Shown here piece by piece: positions 45,999 to 55,111 of a stretch of 55,984 bases of DNA. A model generated the notes under the pieces. It saw only the letters and a list, made by a program, of their open reading frames with translations. It made no database searches and was not told the origin of the DNA. The position numbers and the translations under genes are program-made. Positions within the stretch are counted from its first letter, which is position 1; each line of letters opens with the position of its first letter. Source of the DNA: an uncultured Gammaproteobacteria bacterium (GTDB taxonomy: Bacteria; Pseudomonadota; Gammaproteobacteria; Eutrophobiales; Eutrophobiaceae); contig CALKEZ010000046.1 of assembly GCA_938084745.1 (NCBI GenBank), forward strand, positions 1-55,984, written 5' to 3'.

Positions 45999-47840
45999 AT
46001 GACTTTCATCCTTGGTATCTCCGCATATTACCATGATAGTGCGGCAGCATTGATTCAAAATGGCATCATAATAGCTGCAGCACAGGAAGAACGATTTACA
46101 AGACAAAAACATGATCCCGCGTTTCCAGAACATGCTGTTAATTATTGTTTAACTGAAGCGAATATAAAATTGACTGATGTTGATTATGTTGTTTTCTATG
46201 ATAAGCCAATATTAAAGTTCGATAGATTACTTGAGACTTATCTTGCATATGCTCCAAAAGGTTTCACATCCTTTGTAAAAGCAATGCCAACTTGGCTCAA
46301 AGATAAGTTGTATCTTAAAATAACTCTAAATCAAGAGCTTGCAAAAATTGCAAACTGTGACAAAAAAAGTTTGCCTCTATTATTGTTTACAGAACATCAT
46401 CAATCTCATGCAGCCTCTGCGTTTTATCCCAGTCCTTTTGAAAAAGCGGCAGTTATTTGTTTGGATGGAGTAGGTGAGTGGGCAACAACAAGTGTATGGC
46501 TTGGTGAAAACAATAAGCTCACACCTGAATGGCAGCTTGATTTCCCACACTCTCTTGGGCTTTTGTATTCTGCGTTTACCTATTATACAGGCTTCAAAGT
46601 CAATTCTGGTGAATATAAACTGATGGGCTTAGCACCTTATGGCGAACCTTTATATGCAGATCTGATTTTGGAGAAATTAGTTGATCTAAAGAAAGATGGA
46701 ACATTCCAGTTGGATATGCAGTATTTTAATTATGCTACTGGATTGAGCATGACGAATTCAAGGTTTGATAATTTATTTGGTGCTCCTCCAAGAAAACCTG
46801 AGTCTCCATTAACGCAGCGAGAGATGGATCTCGCAGCCTCTATTCAATATGTAACGGAAGAAGTAATAATTAGATTATCTAACACTGTTCGTAACGAATT
46901 AAATGTAGATAATCTTTGTCTAGCTGGTGGTGTCGCGCTTAATTGTGTAGCAAATGGTCGATTATTGAAGGAAAAAATATTTAAAGATATCTGGGTGCAG
47001 CCCGCTGCCGGAGATGCTGGCGGGGCACTTGGGGCAGCATTCTCAATATACTACGAGTATTTAAATGAACAGCGTAAAGTTGGTGAGACTGACAGTATGT
47101 CAGGTTCATATCTGGGACCAAGTTACAAAAATAATGATATTAAAAACCATCTTGACTCTATTGATGCAAGGTATATTCACATGCCAGATGCTGAATTATT
47201 TTTAAATGTTGCAAAATTGCTTGCTGATGGAAATGTTATTGGGTGGTATCAAGGTCGTATGGAATTTGGTCCGAGGGCACTTGGGAATAGATCCATTCTT
47301 GGTGATCCACGTAATGCAGAGATGCAATCTAAGATGAATTTAAAGATTAAATACCGTGAATCATTTCGTCCATTTGCACCATCTGTAATCTATGAGCATG
47401 TGAGTGATTATTTCGAAATTGAGCACGATAGTCCTTACATGATGTTTGTTGCCAATGTTAATAGAAATCGGAGATTGATTATTAGTGAGCAGAGTGAAAA
47501 AGTAATTGGATTAGACAAGCTCAAGCAGCAACGTTCGGATATTCCAGCGGTAACGCATATAGATTATTCTTCACGTATTCAAACTGTTCATAAAGAAACA
47601 AATGCACGTTTTTATAAATTGCTTAATGAGTTTTATAAAAAAACGGGGTATTCACTGTTGGTCAATACGTCGTTTAATATAAGAGGAGAGCCCATTGTTT
47701 GTACTCCTGAAGATGCTTACCGATGTTTTATGAATACCGAGATGGATTATCTCGTTTTAGAAAATTGTTTACTACAGAAAAGCGAACAACCAAAAGCGGC
47801 AATGAACGAAGAATGGATAAATAATTTTGAACTAGATTAG
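45999..47840 (+). CDS. Carbamoyltransferase (NodU/CmcH/SxtI family)
   Basis: The 613-residue enzyme belongs to the family that transfers the carbamoyl group of carbamoyl phosphate, through a carbamoyl-adenylate, onto hydroxyls of nodulation factors, antibiotics or saxitoxin. The N-terminal Kae1-like domain has LGISAYYHDSAAAL, TEHHQSHAASAFYPSPF with its metal histidines (His133, His137 region), CLDGVGEWATTSVW and LAGGVALNCVANGRLL. The C-terminal YrdC-like domain has RMEFGPRALGNRSILGDPR and LVNTSFNIRGEPIVCT. It has no signal peptide, so it works in the cytoplasm. It is followed by SxtJ- and SxtK-like genes, as in the saxitoxin cluster and many glycan loci. The acceptor here is unknown. Confidence 0.93.
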   Translation: MTFILGISAYYHDSAAALIQNGIIIAAAQEERFTRQKHDPAFPEHAVNYCLTEANIKLTDVDYVVFYDKPILKFDRLLETYLAYAPKGFTSFVKAMPTWLKDKLYLKITLNQELAKIANCDKKSLPLLLFTEHHQSHAASAFYPSPFEKAAVICLDGVGEWATTSVWLGENNKLTPEWQLDFPHSLGLLYSAFTYYTGFKVNSGEYKLMGLAPYGEPLYADLILEKLVDLKKDGTFQLDMQYFNYATGLSMTNSRFDNLFGAPPRKPESPLTQREMDLAASIQYVTEEVIIRLSNTVRNELNVDNLCLAGGVALNCVANGRLLKEKIFKDIWVQPAAGDAGGALGAAFSIYYEYLNEQRKVGETDSMSGSYLGPSYKNNDIKNHLDSIDARYIHMPDAELFLNVAKLLADGNVIGWYQGRMEFGPRALGNRSILGDPRNAEMQSKMNLKIKYRESFRPFAPSVIYEHVSDYFEIEHDSPYMMFVANVNRNRRLIISEQSEKVIGLDKLKQQRSDIPAVTHIDYSSRIQTVHKETNARFYKLLNEFYKKTGYSLLVNTSFNIRGEPIVCTPEDAYRCFMNTEMDYLVLENCLLQKSEQPKAAMNEEWINNFELD

Positions 47841-47843
47841 ATT

Positions 47844-48239
47844 ATGGAAAAAAGCAATAAAAAAGAATTAACGATCTTTGGGTTAATGATGGGAGCATTC
47901 ATTATCTTGATATTTGGTATTATCCCAATGATTTTTTTTAATACAAAAATCATTGTTCTCCCTTGGTTATTGGGTGCTGTTTTTATTATCCTATCGCTTA
48001 TAGTGCCATTAGCTCTGGAGCCTGTTTATAAAGCATGGATGAAATTCGGTGCAGTTATGCATGCGTTTACAACACCGATATTACTAGGCATAGTTTTTTA
48101 TTTTGTTTTAACCCCAATAGCTATTGCAATTCGTATTCTAGGAAAAGAAATAATGCAATTAAAACCGGACGCTAATAAAGTGTCATATCGTCGTGAAAGC
48201 CTATGTAGGACAAAGGCTTCTCTAGAGAAGCCCTTTTAA
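47844..48239 (+). CDS. SxtJ-family membrane protein
   Basis: This 131-residue protein has three hydrophobic segments (about 11-31, 35-57 and 74-95) and a basic cytoplasmic tail. The pattern FGxxxGxxxxxxxG, then LALEPVYKAWMKFGAVM and LTPIAIAIRILGK is that of SxtJ, a membrane protein of unknown role found with SxtI-type carbamoyltransferases. It starts 3 bases after the carbamoyltransferase stop. Its last codons contain a perfect 18-base palindrome, and the following DUF5989 gene begins right after its stop. Confidence 0.8.
   Translation: MEKSNKKELTIFGLMMGAFIILIFGIIPMIFFNTKIIVLPWLLGAVFIILSLIVPLALEPVYKAWMKFGAVMHAFTTPILLGIVFYFVLTPIAIAIRILGKEIMQLKPDANKVSYRRESLCRTKASLEKPF
48215..48232 (+). repeat. 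Perfect 18-base palindrome ending in a short T-run, inside the end of the SxtJ gene
   Basis: GGCTTCTCTAGAGAAGCC is identical to its reverse complement, and CTTTT follows at once. As RNA it can form a hairpin of up to seven pairs with a small loop followed by a short U-run, resembling a weak intrinsic terminator or attenuator. It lies in coding sequence, 8 bases before the DUF5989 start codon, so it could reduce or couple expression of that gene. Confidence 0.6.
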
Positions 48240-48240
48240 T

Positions 48241-48393
48241 ATGATTGAGTTGATAAAAGATTCATGGCTTTTTATGCGCGAACGTAAAAAATTCTGGCTT
48301 GCACCGATTATTATTGTCTTAATGTTATTAGGTGGGTTGATAGTCATTGCTCAGGGATCTGCGGTTGCGCCTTTTATATATACGTTATTTTAA
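48241..48393 (+). CDS. DUF5989 (SxtK-like) small membrane protein
   Basis: A 50-residue reading frame, ATG 48241 to TAA 48391-48393, encodes a short amphipathic N-terminus (IELIKDSWLFMRERKKFWL), one membrane helix (about 20-38) and the tail AQGSAVAPFIYTLF. That pattern is the hallmark of DUF5989 proteins, the group that includes SxtK, found beside SxtJ and carbamoyltransferases. It starts one base after the SxtJ stop. Function is unknown. It is easily missed because of its size, but the conserved tail makes it convincing. Confidence 0.85.
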   Translation: MIELIKDSWLFMRERKKFWLAPIIIVLMLLGGLIVIAQGSAVAPFIYTLF

Positions 48394-48404
48394 TAGTTAT
48401 TTAG

Positions 48405-49277
48405 CTATTTGAGACGAGCAGCAATTGCCGATCCGAGTTCGCTAGGAGATCGCACGGTTTTAACATTCGCTTCTTCCAGTGCGGCAAATTTATCATCGGC
48501 AGTACCCTTCCCACCGGAAATAATAGCACCAGCGTGCCCCATTCTTTTTCCTGGTGGGGCCGTAACACCAGCGATATAACCGACGACTGGCTTGGTTACA
48601 TTTTCCTTAATGAACTGAGCAGCTTCTTCTTCCGCAGTTCCACCTATCTCACCTACCATGATGATTCCCTTGGTATCAGGATCTTCCTGAAACAGTGCTA
48701 AACAATCGATAAAGTTAGTGCCATTGATAGGATCACCGCCTATACCAACGCAGGTACTTTGCCCAAGTCCATTCATTGTAGTTTGATGTACTGCTTCATA
48801 AGTTAGCGTACCTGAGCGCGAAACAACGCCTATGCTGCCCACTTTGTGAATGCGGCCGGGCATGATTCCAATCTTGCATTGCCCCGGTGTTATAACTCCC
48901 GGGCAGTTAGGTCCAATAAGGCGTATATCAGAAAATTGATCAATATAAGCTCTCGCTTTTACCATATCGAGTACGGGTATCCCTTCTGTAATACAAACAA
49001 TAATGTTAATGCCAGCTTCAGCAGCTTCAGTTATCGCTTCGGCCGCGAATGGAGGAGGCACCATGATCATGGTCGCATTTGCACCGGTGTTACGCACGGC
49101 GTCTGCAACCGTATCGAATACCGGTCTATCCAAGTGCTTGTCACCGCCCTTGCCCGGTGTTACGCCGCCGACTATTTGTGTTCCATATTCAATTGCTTGT
49201 TCAGCGTGAAATGTGCCTTGTTTGCCAGTAAAGCCCTGTACGATTACCTTGGTGTTTTTGTCGATTAATATAGCCAT
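48405..49277 (-). CDS. sucD: Succinyl-CoA ligase alpha subunit SucD
   Basis: SucD binds CoA and carries the phosphohistidine of succinyl-CoA synthetase in the TCA cycle. Residues near the N-terminus ([16 protein letters not shown]) form the CoA-binding Rossmann fold, [13 protein letters not shown] is present around 185-197, and the active-site histidine lies in [14 protein letters not shown] near residue 250. Length 290 aa is normal. Its ATG overlaps the sucC stop by one base. The gene converges on the DUF5989 gene with 11 bases between stops. Confidence 0.97.
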   Translation of the reverse strand: MAILIDKNTKVIVQGFTGKQGTFHAEQAIEYGTQIVGGVTPGKGGDKHLDRPVFDTVADAVRNTGANATMIMVPPPFAAEAITEAAEAGINIIVCITEGIPVLDMVKARAYIDQFSDIRLIGPNCPGVITPGQCKIGIMPGRIHKVGSIGVVSRSGTLTYEAVHQTTMNGLGQSTCVGIGGDPINGTNFIDCLALFQEDPDTKGIIMVGEIGGTAEEEAAQFIKENVTKPVVGYIAGVTAPPGKRMGHAGAIISGGKGTADDKFAALEEANVKTVRSPSELGSAIAARLK

Positions 49278-50446
49278 TATTTTGCTCCTCCCACAGCCGC
49301 AACTGCTTTTTGTGCTGCATCAGTGAGATCATCTGCTGCAAGAAGTGTAAGACCACTCTCAGCAAGCTTCGCTTTACCCTCGTTAACATTAGTGCCTTCT
49401 AACCGCACAATAACAGGGACATTCACACCCACTTCTTTTACTGCTTGAATTATGCCCTCTGCAATTAAATCGCATCGAACGATACCACCGAAAATGTTCA
49501 CTAAAATAGCTTCAACATTTTGATCGGATACAATTAATTTAAATGCCTCGGCCACTTTTTCTGCCGTCGCACCGCCCCCAACATCAAGAAAGTTTGCCGG
49601 TTTCCCACCATGCAGTTGGATAATGTCCATGGTTGCCATTGCCAGCCCAGCACCATTGACCATACAGGCTATATTGCCATCCAGAGTGATATAGTTAAGG
49701 TCAAATTGACGTGCGATATTTTCTTTTTCATCTTCTTGACTAGGATCCCTGAGCTCTTCGAATTGGGGATGTCTGAAAAGGGCGTTGTCGTCGATACCTA
49801 TCTTTGCATCAATAGCGACCAGATTACCTTGCTTATTGATTATTAACGGGTTGATTTCAACCATGCTCAGGTCTTTTTCTGTAAATAAGTTATATAAAGC
49901 TTGCAGTATGGCCGATAGTTGTTTTCTTTGTGCGGCATCGAATCCTAATGCAAACCCGATGCGACGGCTTTGGTGACCTTGCAAACCGATGATGGGATCA
50001 ACGATGACGCTGATAATTTTTTCAGGCTGGGTTGCGGCAACTTCCTCAATATCCATGCCACCTTCAGTGGATGCCATTATGGCAACACGTCTACTTGCTC
50101 TGTCTACGACCAGACCCAGATATAATTCAGAAGCTATTTCAGACAGGGATGCAACCAATACACAGTTGACGGGTTGCCCATGCGGGGCGGATTGTTTAGT
50201 GATGAGTTGTGAACCCAGTAATGAGCCAACAACAGACTCCAGTTCAGCTTGTCCCTTCGCTATTTTTACACCGCCAGCTTTGCCTCTACCGCCGGCATGA
50301 ACTTGTGCCTTGACTATCCAGCCATCACCACCCAGTTCTGTTGCAACCTGCTTCGCTTCCTCAATACTTCGTGCAGGCTTGCCGGAAGGCGTGGGTATGC
50401 CATAGTCTTCAAATAGTTGTTTAGCCTGATATTCATGTAGGTTCAT
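49277..50446 (-). CDS. sucC: Succinyl-CoA ligase beta subunit SucC
   Basis: SucC provides the ATP-grasp nucleotide site and succinate site of succinyl-CoA synthetase. The 389-residue protein starts [18 protein letters not shown], has [17 protein letters not shown] around residues 45-61, EINPLIIN near 197-204, and [28 protein letters not shown] split over the C-terminal domain (about 267-294). AAGGA lies 8 bases before ATG 50446. sucA, sucB and other TCA genes are not adjacent. The 238-base interval to the divergent pilS holds no gene that I can recognise. Confidence 0.97.
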   Translation of the reverse strand: MNLHEYQAKQLFEDYGIPTPSGKPARSIEEAKQVATELGGDGWIVKAQVHAGGRGKAGGVKIAKGQAELESVVGSLLGSQLITKQSAPHGQPVNCVLVASLSEIASELYLGLVVDRASRRVAIMASTEGGMDIEEVAATQPEKIISVIVDPIIGLQGHQSRRIGFALGFDAAQRKQLSAILQALYNLFTEKDLSMVEINPLIINKQGNLVAIDAKIGIDDNALFRHPQFEELRDPSQEDEKENIARQFDLNYITLDGNIACMVNGAGLAMATMDIIQLHGGKPANFLDVGGGATAEKVAEAFKLIVSDQNVEAILVNIFGGIVRCDLIAEGIIQAVKEVGVNVPVIVRLEGTNVNEGKAKLAESGLTLLAADDLTDAAQKAVAAVGGAK

Positions 50447-50684
50447 ATAGTGTCCTTAGCCGAGATGTTTTGTGCGGGAGTGTATTTTTTTCTTGGAATG
50501 ATAATCAATATAACCGTTGATTTGAATTAATTATATTGTTTTTTCCGAAAATCAATTGACTTATCATTATATTGACTGGTTGTCTACGTATGATCTTATA
50601 TCATAGATCTCACAATATAGACCTTATAACGAGTATAATTGAGCTGTCAAATAGATGGTGCTAGAGAACCGGTTGTAAAATTTA

Positions 50685-52304
50685 ATGGCTAATATCAATA
50701 ACAATCATCAAACCCATGATCATCAGAAATCCATAAATTGGCAGGCATTAGCCTATTTTAATTATTATCGGATATTACTTGCAGGCCTTTTTCTCCTATT
50801 AGTATATATAGGTCAATTACCTCAGCCATTAGGCATATTGGACGAAAATTTATTTTCCATCGTCAGCCACACCTATTTTTTTCTCGGAATATTTTTTAGT
50901 TATTTTATAGGCAAACAATATCCTCGATACAATCTCCAGATTGCAGGGCAAGTGCTGGTGGATATTATTGTACTAAGCTTACTCATGTATTCGAGCAATG
51001 GCCTTAGTAGTGGCTTCGGCATGCTAATCATCATTGCGGTAGCGGGCGGCAGTATTCTGCGAGAAGGCAAGATCGCAATACTGTTTGCCGCTATTGCCAC
51101 CATCGCAGTATTAAGTCACGAGTTATATATTCAGTTCTTCAGATATACCGATACATTTAACTATACACATGCGGGAATTTTAGGGGCGACTTTTTTTATT
51201 ACCGCAATTATTGGTAATGTACTGGCCGCACGAGTCCGTCAAACAGAGGAGTTGGCCAAGCAACAGGCAATAGAAATTAATGAATTGGCAAAACTGAACG
51301 AACATATCGTGCAACGAATGCAGTCAGGAATAATTGTTCTCGATAGTAGTATGAATATTCTTTTAATAAATCAATCCGCGAAAAATCTATTAGGTGAACA
51401 GGGACAAAATACCAGTAAGATATCTCATTTTCTCAATCATCATATAGCAACTCATATTAATGATTGGCTGAACAATAATGGTAAACAAAATGTAATAATC
51501 AAGATGCAGGACGATGAAATAGAGTTACAGGCATCCTTTATAAAGTTAAAGCTTCACACCAATTATCAGGTATTGATATTCCTGGAAGACATTGCGCGCT
51601 TTAGACAACATGCACAACAATTAAAGCTTGCTTCGCTCGGACGCCTAACAGCGAGTATTGCGCACGAAGTCAGAAATCCGCTGGGGGCGATTAACCATGC
51701 GGGACAATTACTACAGGAGTCTGAAACCTTGAGTTCAGAAGACAAACGACTGACCGAAATAATTAACGATCACTCACTTCGTGTAAATAATATTATTGAA
51801 AATGTTTTGAGCGTGAGTCGCAGAGAGCAAACGACTCCCGAAAAGTTTGAGGTTGTTCCCTGGCTGAAAAATTTTATTATTGAATTTAAAGCCCGGTTTA
51901 ATTTATCAGAACAAAGTATTCTGTTGAATGTAAATACCAGTGATATTCTGGTAAAAATGGATCCGTCGCAATTATATCAAGTCATCTGGAACCTCTGCGA
52001 AAACGCGATGCGCTATAGTGAAGGTGTTCCTTTGATTAAATTGGTCTGTGACATAAGTAGTGAAACTAACCGTCCTTATATCGATATTATAGACTATGGT
52101 TCTGGTATAAGCGACGCGATTAAGGAGCAACTTTTTGAGCCTTTTTTTACAACCGAAGTTAAGGGTTCCGGTCTGGGTTTATATCTTGCTCGTGAACTAT
52201 GTGAAGCAAACCAGGCGAGCTTGAGTTTACATTCAACATCAATGGAAGGTACCACTTTCAGATTAAGCTTTATGCACCTTGATAAACAAACAGATTTGAT
52301 TTGA
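50685..52304 (+). CDS. pilS: Type IV pilus two-component sensor kinase PilS
   Basis: PilS senses pilin in the inner membrane and controls the regulator PilR. The 539-residue protein has six predicted membrane helices in residues 25-182, a short coiled-coil linker, a PAS-like domain (about 205-300), a HisKA domain with the phosphoacceptor His327 in SIAHEVRNPLGAI, and an ATPase domain with the N box NLCENAMRYS, the G1 box DYGSGI and GSGLGLYLARELC. Its stop lies 2 bases before the pilR start, indicating an operon. Confidence 0.94.
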   Translation: MANINNNHQTHDHQKSINWQALAYFNYYRILLAGLFLLLVYIGQLPQPLGILDENLFSIVSHTYFFLGIFFSYFIGKQYPRYNLQIAGQVLVDIIVLSLLMYSSNGLSSGFGMLIIIAVAGGSILREGKIAILFAAIATIAVLSHELYIQFFRYTDTFNYTHAGILGATFFITAIIGNVLAARVRQTEELAKQQAIEINELAKLNEHIVQRMQSGIIVLDSSMNILLINQSAKNLLGEQGQNTSKISHFLNHHIATHINDWLNNNGKQNVIIKMQDDEIELQASFIKLKLHTNYQVLIFLEDIARFRQHAQQLKLASLGRLTASIAHEVRNPLGAINHAGQLLQESETLSSEDKRLTEIINDHSLRVNNIIENVLSVSRREQTTPEKFEVVPWLKNFIIEFKARFNLSEQSILLNVNTSDILVKMDPSQLYQVIWNLCENAMRYSEGVPLIKLVCDISSETNRPYIDIIDYGSGISDAIKEQLFEPFFTTEVKGSGLGLYLARELCEANQASLSLHSTSMEGTTFRLSFMHLDKQTDLI

Positions 52305-52306
52305 AG

Positions 52307-53614
52307 ATGACACAACTAGCATTGATTATAGATGACGAGCCTGATATTCGGGAATTATTAGTGATTACGCTCGAACGGATGCAGATCAAGTGTCATTGTG
52401 CAGAGAACTTGTCAGTGGCACGTGAATTATTACATAAATACAAGTTTGATCTTTGTTTGACCGATATGAAACTGCCCGATGGTGATGGGGTCGAGTTCGT
52501 TAACGAGATACAGGCCAGCTTTCCACAAATACCTGTTGCGGTAATTACCGCACATGGCAGTATGGATAGCGCAATACAAGCGTTGAAGTATGGGGCGTTT
52601 GATTTTCTGACAAAACCAATCGACTTAAAGTCATTGCGAACAGTCGTGCAAAGTGCTTTGAAAATTAAGCCTAAACAAACGACTGTAAAACAAACAATAA
52701 TTGGTGATAGCAAAGTTATACAGGAATTGCGAACAACGATTGAAAAGGTAGCTCGTAGTCAAGCGCCAATCTATATCAGTGGTGAATCGGGCACAGGGAA
52801 AGAATTAGTTGCACAGATGATTCATTATATTGGACCGAGATCTGATAAACCATTTGTCCCCATTAATTGTGGCGCGATTCCAGATGATTTAATGGAAAGT
52901 GAGTTTTTTGGGCATAAAAAAGGAAGTTTTACCGGAGCATTGTCAGATAAGGAAGGTCTGTTTCAGGCTGCAAATGGCGGTACTCTATTCCTCGACGAAA
53001 TAGCTGAACTGCCACAACATATGCAGGTTAAATTACTTCGTGCGATTCAAGAAAAGGTGATCCGTCCAGTTGGCTCTCAGAACGAAATAAAAGTGGATGT
53101 CAGAATATTGAGTGCGACGAACTACGACTTGTCTGAGCGCGTTAAACAAAATATGTTTCGTCAGGATTTGTTTTACAGAATTAATGTCATTGAATTAAAA
53201 ATTCCGCCATTAAGAGAAAGAACAAATGATATCTCATTGTTGGTTGAGCATATTCTTGAAAAAATGGCTCAGGTTTCAGGCAATAAAAAACAGGAATTAA
53301 GTGGTGATGCGAAAAAATTACTTGAGTCATATCAGTTTCCGGGAAATGTCAGGGAACTGGAAAATATACTTGAACGTGCAGCAACATTATGCAGTGATGA
53401 TCTTATTAGCATAGAAGATATTCAACTTTCAGAACCTGTCAAAAAAGTAGTATCTAACAACGCTGCGCTGGATTCAGTACTGGACGATATAGAAAAACAC
53501 AAAATCATTGAGGCATTGGAGAAAACACGATGGAATAAAACAGCTGCAGCGAAATTACTTGGGATCAGTTTTCGTGCATTACGTTATCGTTTGGAAAAGT
53601 TAGGTCTAAATTAA
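52307..53614 (+). CDS. pilR: Sigma-54-dependent response regulator PilR
   Basis: PilR activates sigma-54 transcription of pilA. The 435-residue protein has a receiver domain with Asp53 as phosphoacceptor (LTDMKLPDGDG) and Lys in FLTKP, an AAA+ domain with Walker A GESGTGKELVAQ, the sigma-54 contact loop GSFTGA (a known variant of GAFTGA) and Walker B GGTLFLDEIAELP, and a Fis-type helix-turn-helix at the end (WNKTAAAKLLGISFRALRYRLEKLG). ATG 52307 is preferred to TTG 52301. The target pilA and its sigma-54 promoter are not in the window. Confidence 0.95.
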   Translation: MTQLALIIDDEPDIRELLVITLERMQIKCHCAENLSVARELLHKYKFDLCLTDMKLPDGDGVEFVNEIQASFPQIPVAVITAHGSMDSAIQALKYGAFDFLTKPIDLKSLRTVVQSALKIKPKQTTVKQTIIGDSKVIQELRTTIEKVARSQAPIYISGESGTGKELVAQMIHYIGPRSDKPFVPINCGAIPDDLMESEFFGHKKGSFTGALSDKEGLFQAANGGTLFLDEIAELPQHMQVKLLRAIQEKVIRPVGSQNEIKVDVRILSATNYDLSERVKQNMFRQDLFYRINVIELKIPPLRERTNDISLLVEHILEKMAQVSGNKKQELSGDAKKLLESYQFPGNVRELENILERAATLCSDDLISIEDIQLSEPVKKVVSNNAALDSVLDDIEKHKIIEALEKTRWNKTAAAKLLGISFRALRYRLEKLGLN

Positions 53615-53817
53615 ATTTACCAGGAGCATTAATCAGGCAAGCTAAATCGTTATATCGTCCCAGAGCTTGTTCTATTCTTAAAGGTATACACTATAATATC
53701 CGAATAATGACTTCAGCAAAAAAAGGCATAAGCTGACGGCTGCTTGAACACGGGCCTATTTTTTAGGAACACATCGATCTGCTCTATTGGTGCCGAAAAC
53801 AATATACACTTGTTTAT

Positions 53818-55047
53818 TCAAGCGATGGTTAGTTTTGGTAATGGATATACAAGATTCAATTCAGAGTACTTGCTTTGTGAGTCGAAATATTCTCTGAAAT
53901 GCCAGGGTAACACAATCACATAATCTGGCCTGCGAGCAATTATTATTTGTTCATCAACAATGGGTATATTTGTGCCCGGAGTATAAGCGCCATACTTATC
54001 TGAATTAACTTCACCAATAGATTCAATCATTGATGGACCAATACCACAATACTGAAGAATTACATTACCTTTTGTGGAAGCACCCAGAGCCGAAATAGTT
54101 TTGCCATTGGATTTTGAATTTTCAATAAATTTCAAAAGAGCATCCTTTGACTCCGTTACACGTAACGCAAAATCGACATAGATTTGCAAATCATCTAGCC
54201 TTTGACTTATCTCTGAATCTAATACCTTCTGCACCGAGCTTGTTGCAGTCATGTTGCCCATGGTTTTTTGTGCTGTTACAGAAAAACTTCCCCCATTCAC
54301 ATTATTTAACTCAACATCAATAATCTTCATCCCAACATGTTCTGTCATCCACAATATCTGTGAAAGAGAATAGTATTCCAGATGTTCATGACATACGGTG
54401 TCATAAGAGTTGGTAATTAACATTAGTGGCATATAGCTTTGTTCAAACACCCAAATCCCATCATCTTCTAATATATCTACAATTTCTCTCATAAATGCTA
54501 ATGGATTCTCAAGATCGTAAAACATAGAAAATGTTGTAATTATTTTAGCTTTTTGACCTTTACTTATTTCTAAGTATTTTGCAGCGCTGAAAAAATCAGA
54601 AATCAATTGAATGTTGTTGGTATAATATTCTTTGAATTTGCTGGCCGTAGGATCAATGCCCACGAGATTGCAGTCATCTAAGTTATAATGTTTAAGCGTT
54701 GTGGCATCATTACTGCCTATATCTACAATAAAGTCTTGTTTGTCGATTATCCCCAGGTTTTTTATTTTTTCTACTTTAGATTTTAGATGATCGACCATAG
54801 ACGGGTTCAGTCCAGAGCGATATCCATAGTTTGCACCATAAATTTCATCCATTGGGTATGTATGAGCGAGTTGTAGAAGGCCGCACTGTCCGCTACCTAC
54901 ACATTTCACTAATGTTAGAGGTCCGCTCGTGATTTGTGCGTCGATACTTTTAGGGAATACACCGGTAAGTACTTGTTCGCCTAATTCAAGCACAGTAACC
55001 AGATTGTCATTACCACAAATTCTGCATTTATTAATTGATTTTAACAC
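53818..55047 (-). CDS. SAM-dependent sugar C-methyltransferase-like protein
   Basis: The 409-residue protein has the three-part build of sugar C-methyltransferases such as TylCIII and NovU: an N-terminal zinc-binding domain with Cys8, Cys11, Cys49 and Cys55, a central Rossmann SAM-binding domain with VDIGSNDATTLKHY near 108-121, and a C-terminal domain with GKTISALGASTKGNVILQY near 315-333. These enzymes methylate a carbon of an NDP-4-keto-deoxysugar. The neighbour encodes a GDP-mannose dehydratase-like enzyme that could supply a 4-keto substrate. The sequence is visibly AT-rich. The exact sugar is unknown. Confidence 0.85.
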   Translation of the reverse strand: MLKSINKCRICGNDNLVTVLELGEQVLTGVFPKSIDAQITSGPLTLVKCVGSGQCGLLQLAHTYPMDEIYGANYGYRSGLNPSMVDHLKSKVEKIKNLGIIDKQDFIVDIGSNDATTLKHYNLDDCNLVGIDPTASKFKEYYTNNIQLISDFFSAAKYLEISKGQKAKIITTFSMFYDLENPLAFMREIVDILEDDGIWVFEQSYMPLMLITNSYDTVCHEHLEYYSLSQILWMTEHVGMKIIDVELNNVNGGSFSVTAQKTMGNMTATSSVQKVLDSEISQRLDDLQIYVDFALRVTESKDALLKFIENSKSNGKTISALGASTKGNVILQYCGIGPSMIESIGEVNSDKYGAYTPGTNIPIVDEQIIIARRPDYVIVLPWHFREYFDSQSKYSELNLVYPLPKLTIA

Positions 55048-55111
55048 GCTAAATCTTCTTTAATTTAATTGTTCCATAAAATCGTTTTTAAAATATTTAT
55101 AATATAACTAA

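Noticed and set aside
44625..48393. Saxitoxin-like biosynthetic cluster
   Set aside because: Only the carbamoyltransferase, SxtJ and SxtK-like genes are present. There is no SxtA-type polyketide synthase, amidinotransferase or other toxin gene, so the similarity is to a shared module.
50447..50684. Short inverted repeat TATGAT...ATCATA and TATAAT-like elements before pilS as a regulatory site
   Set aside because: The interval is very AT-rich, so such matches arise by chance. No -35 and -10 pair with good spacing was found.
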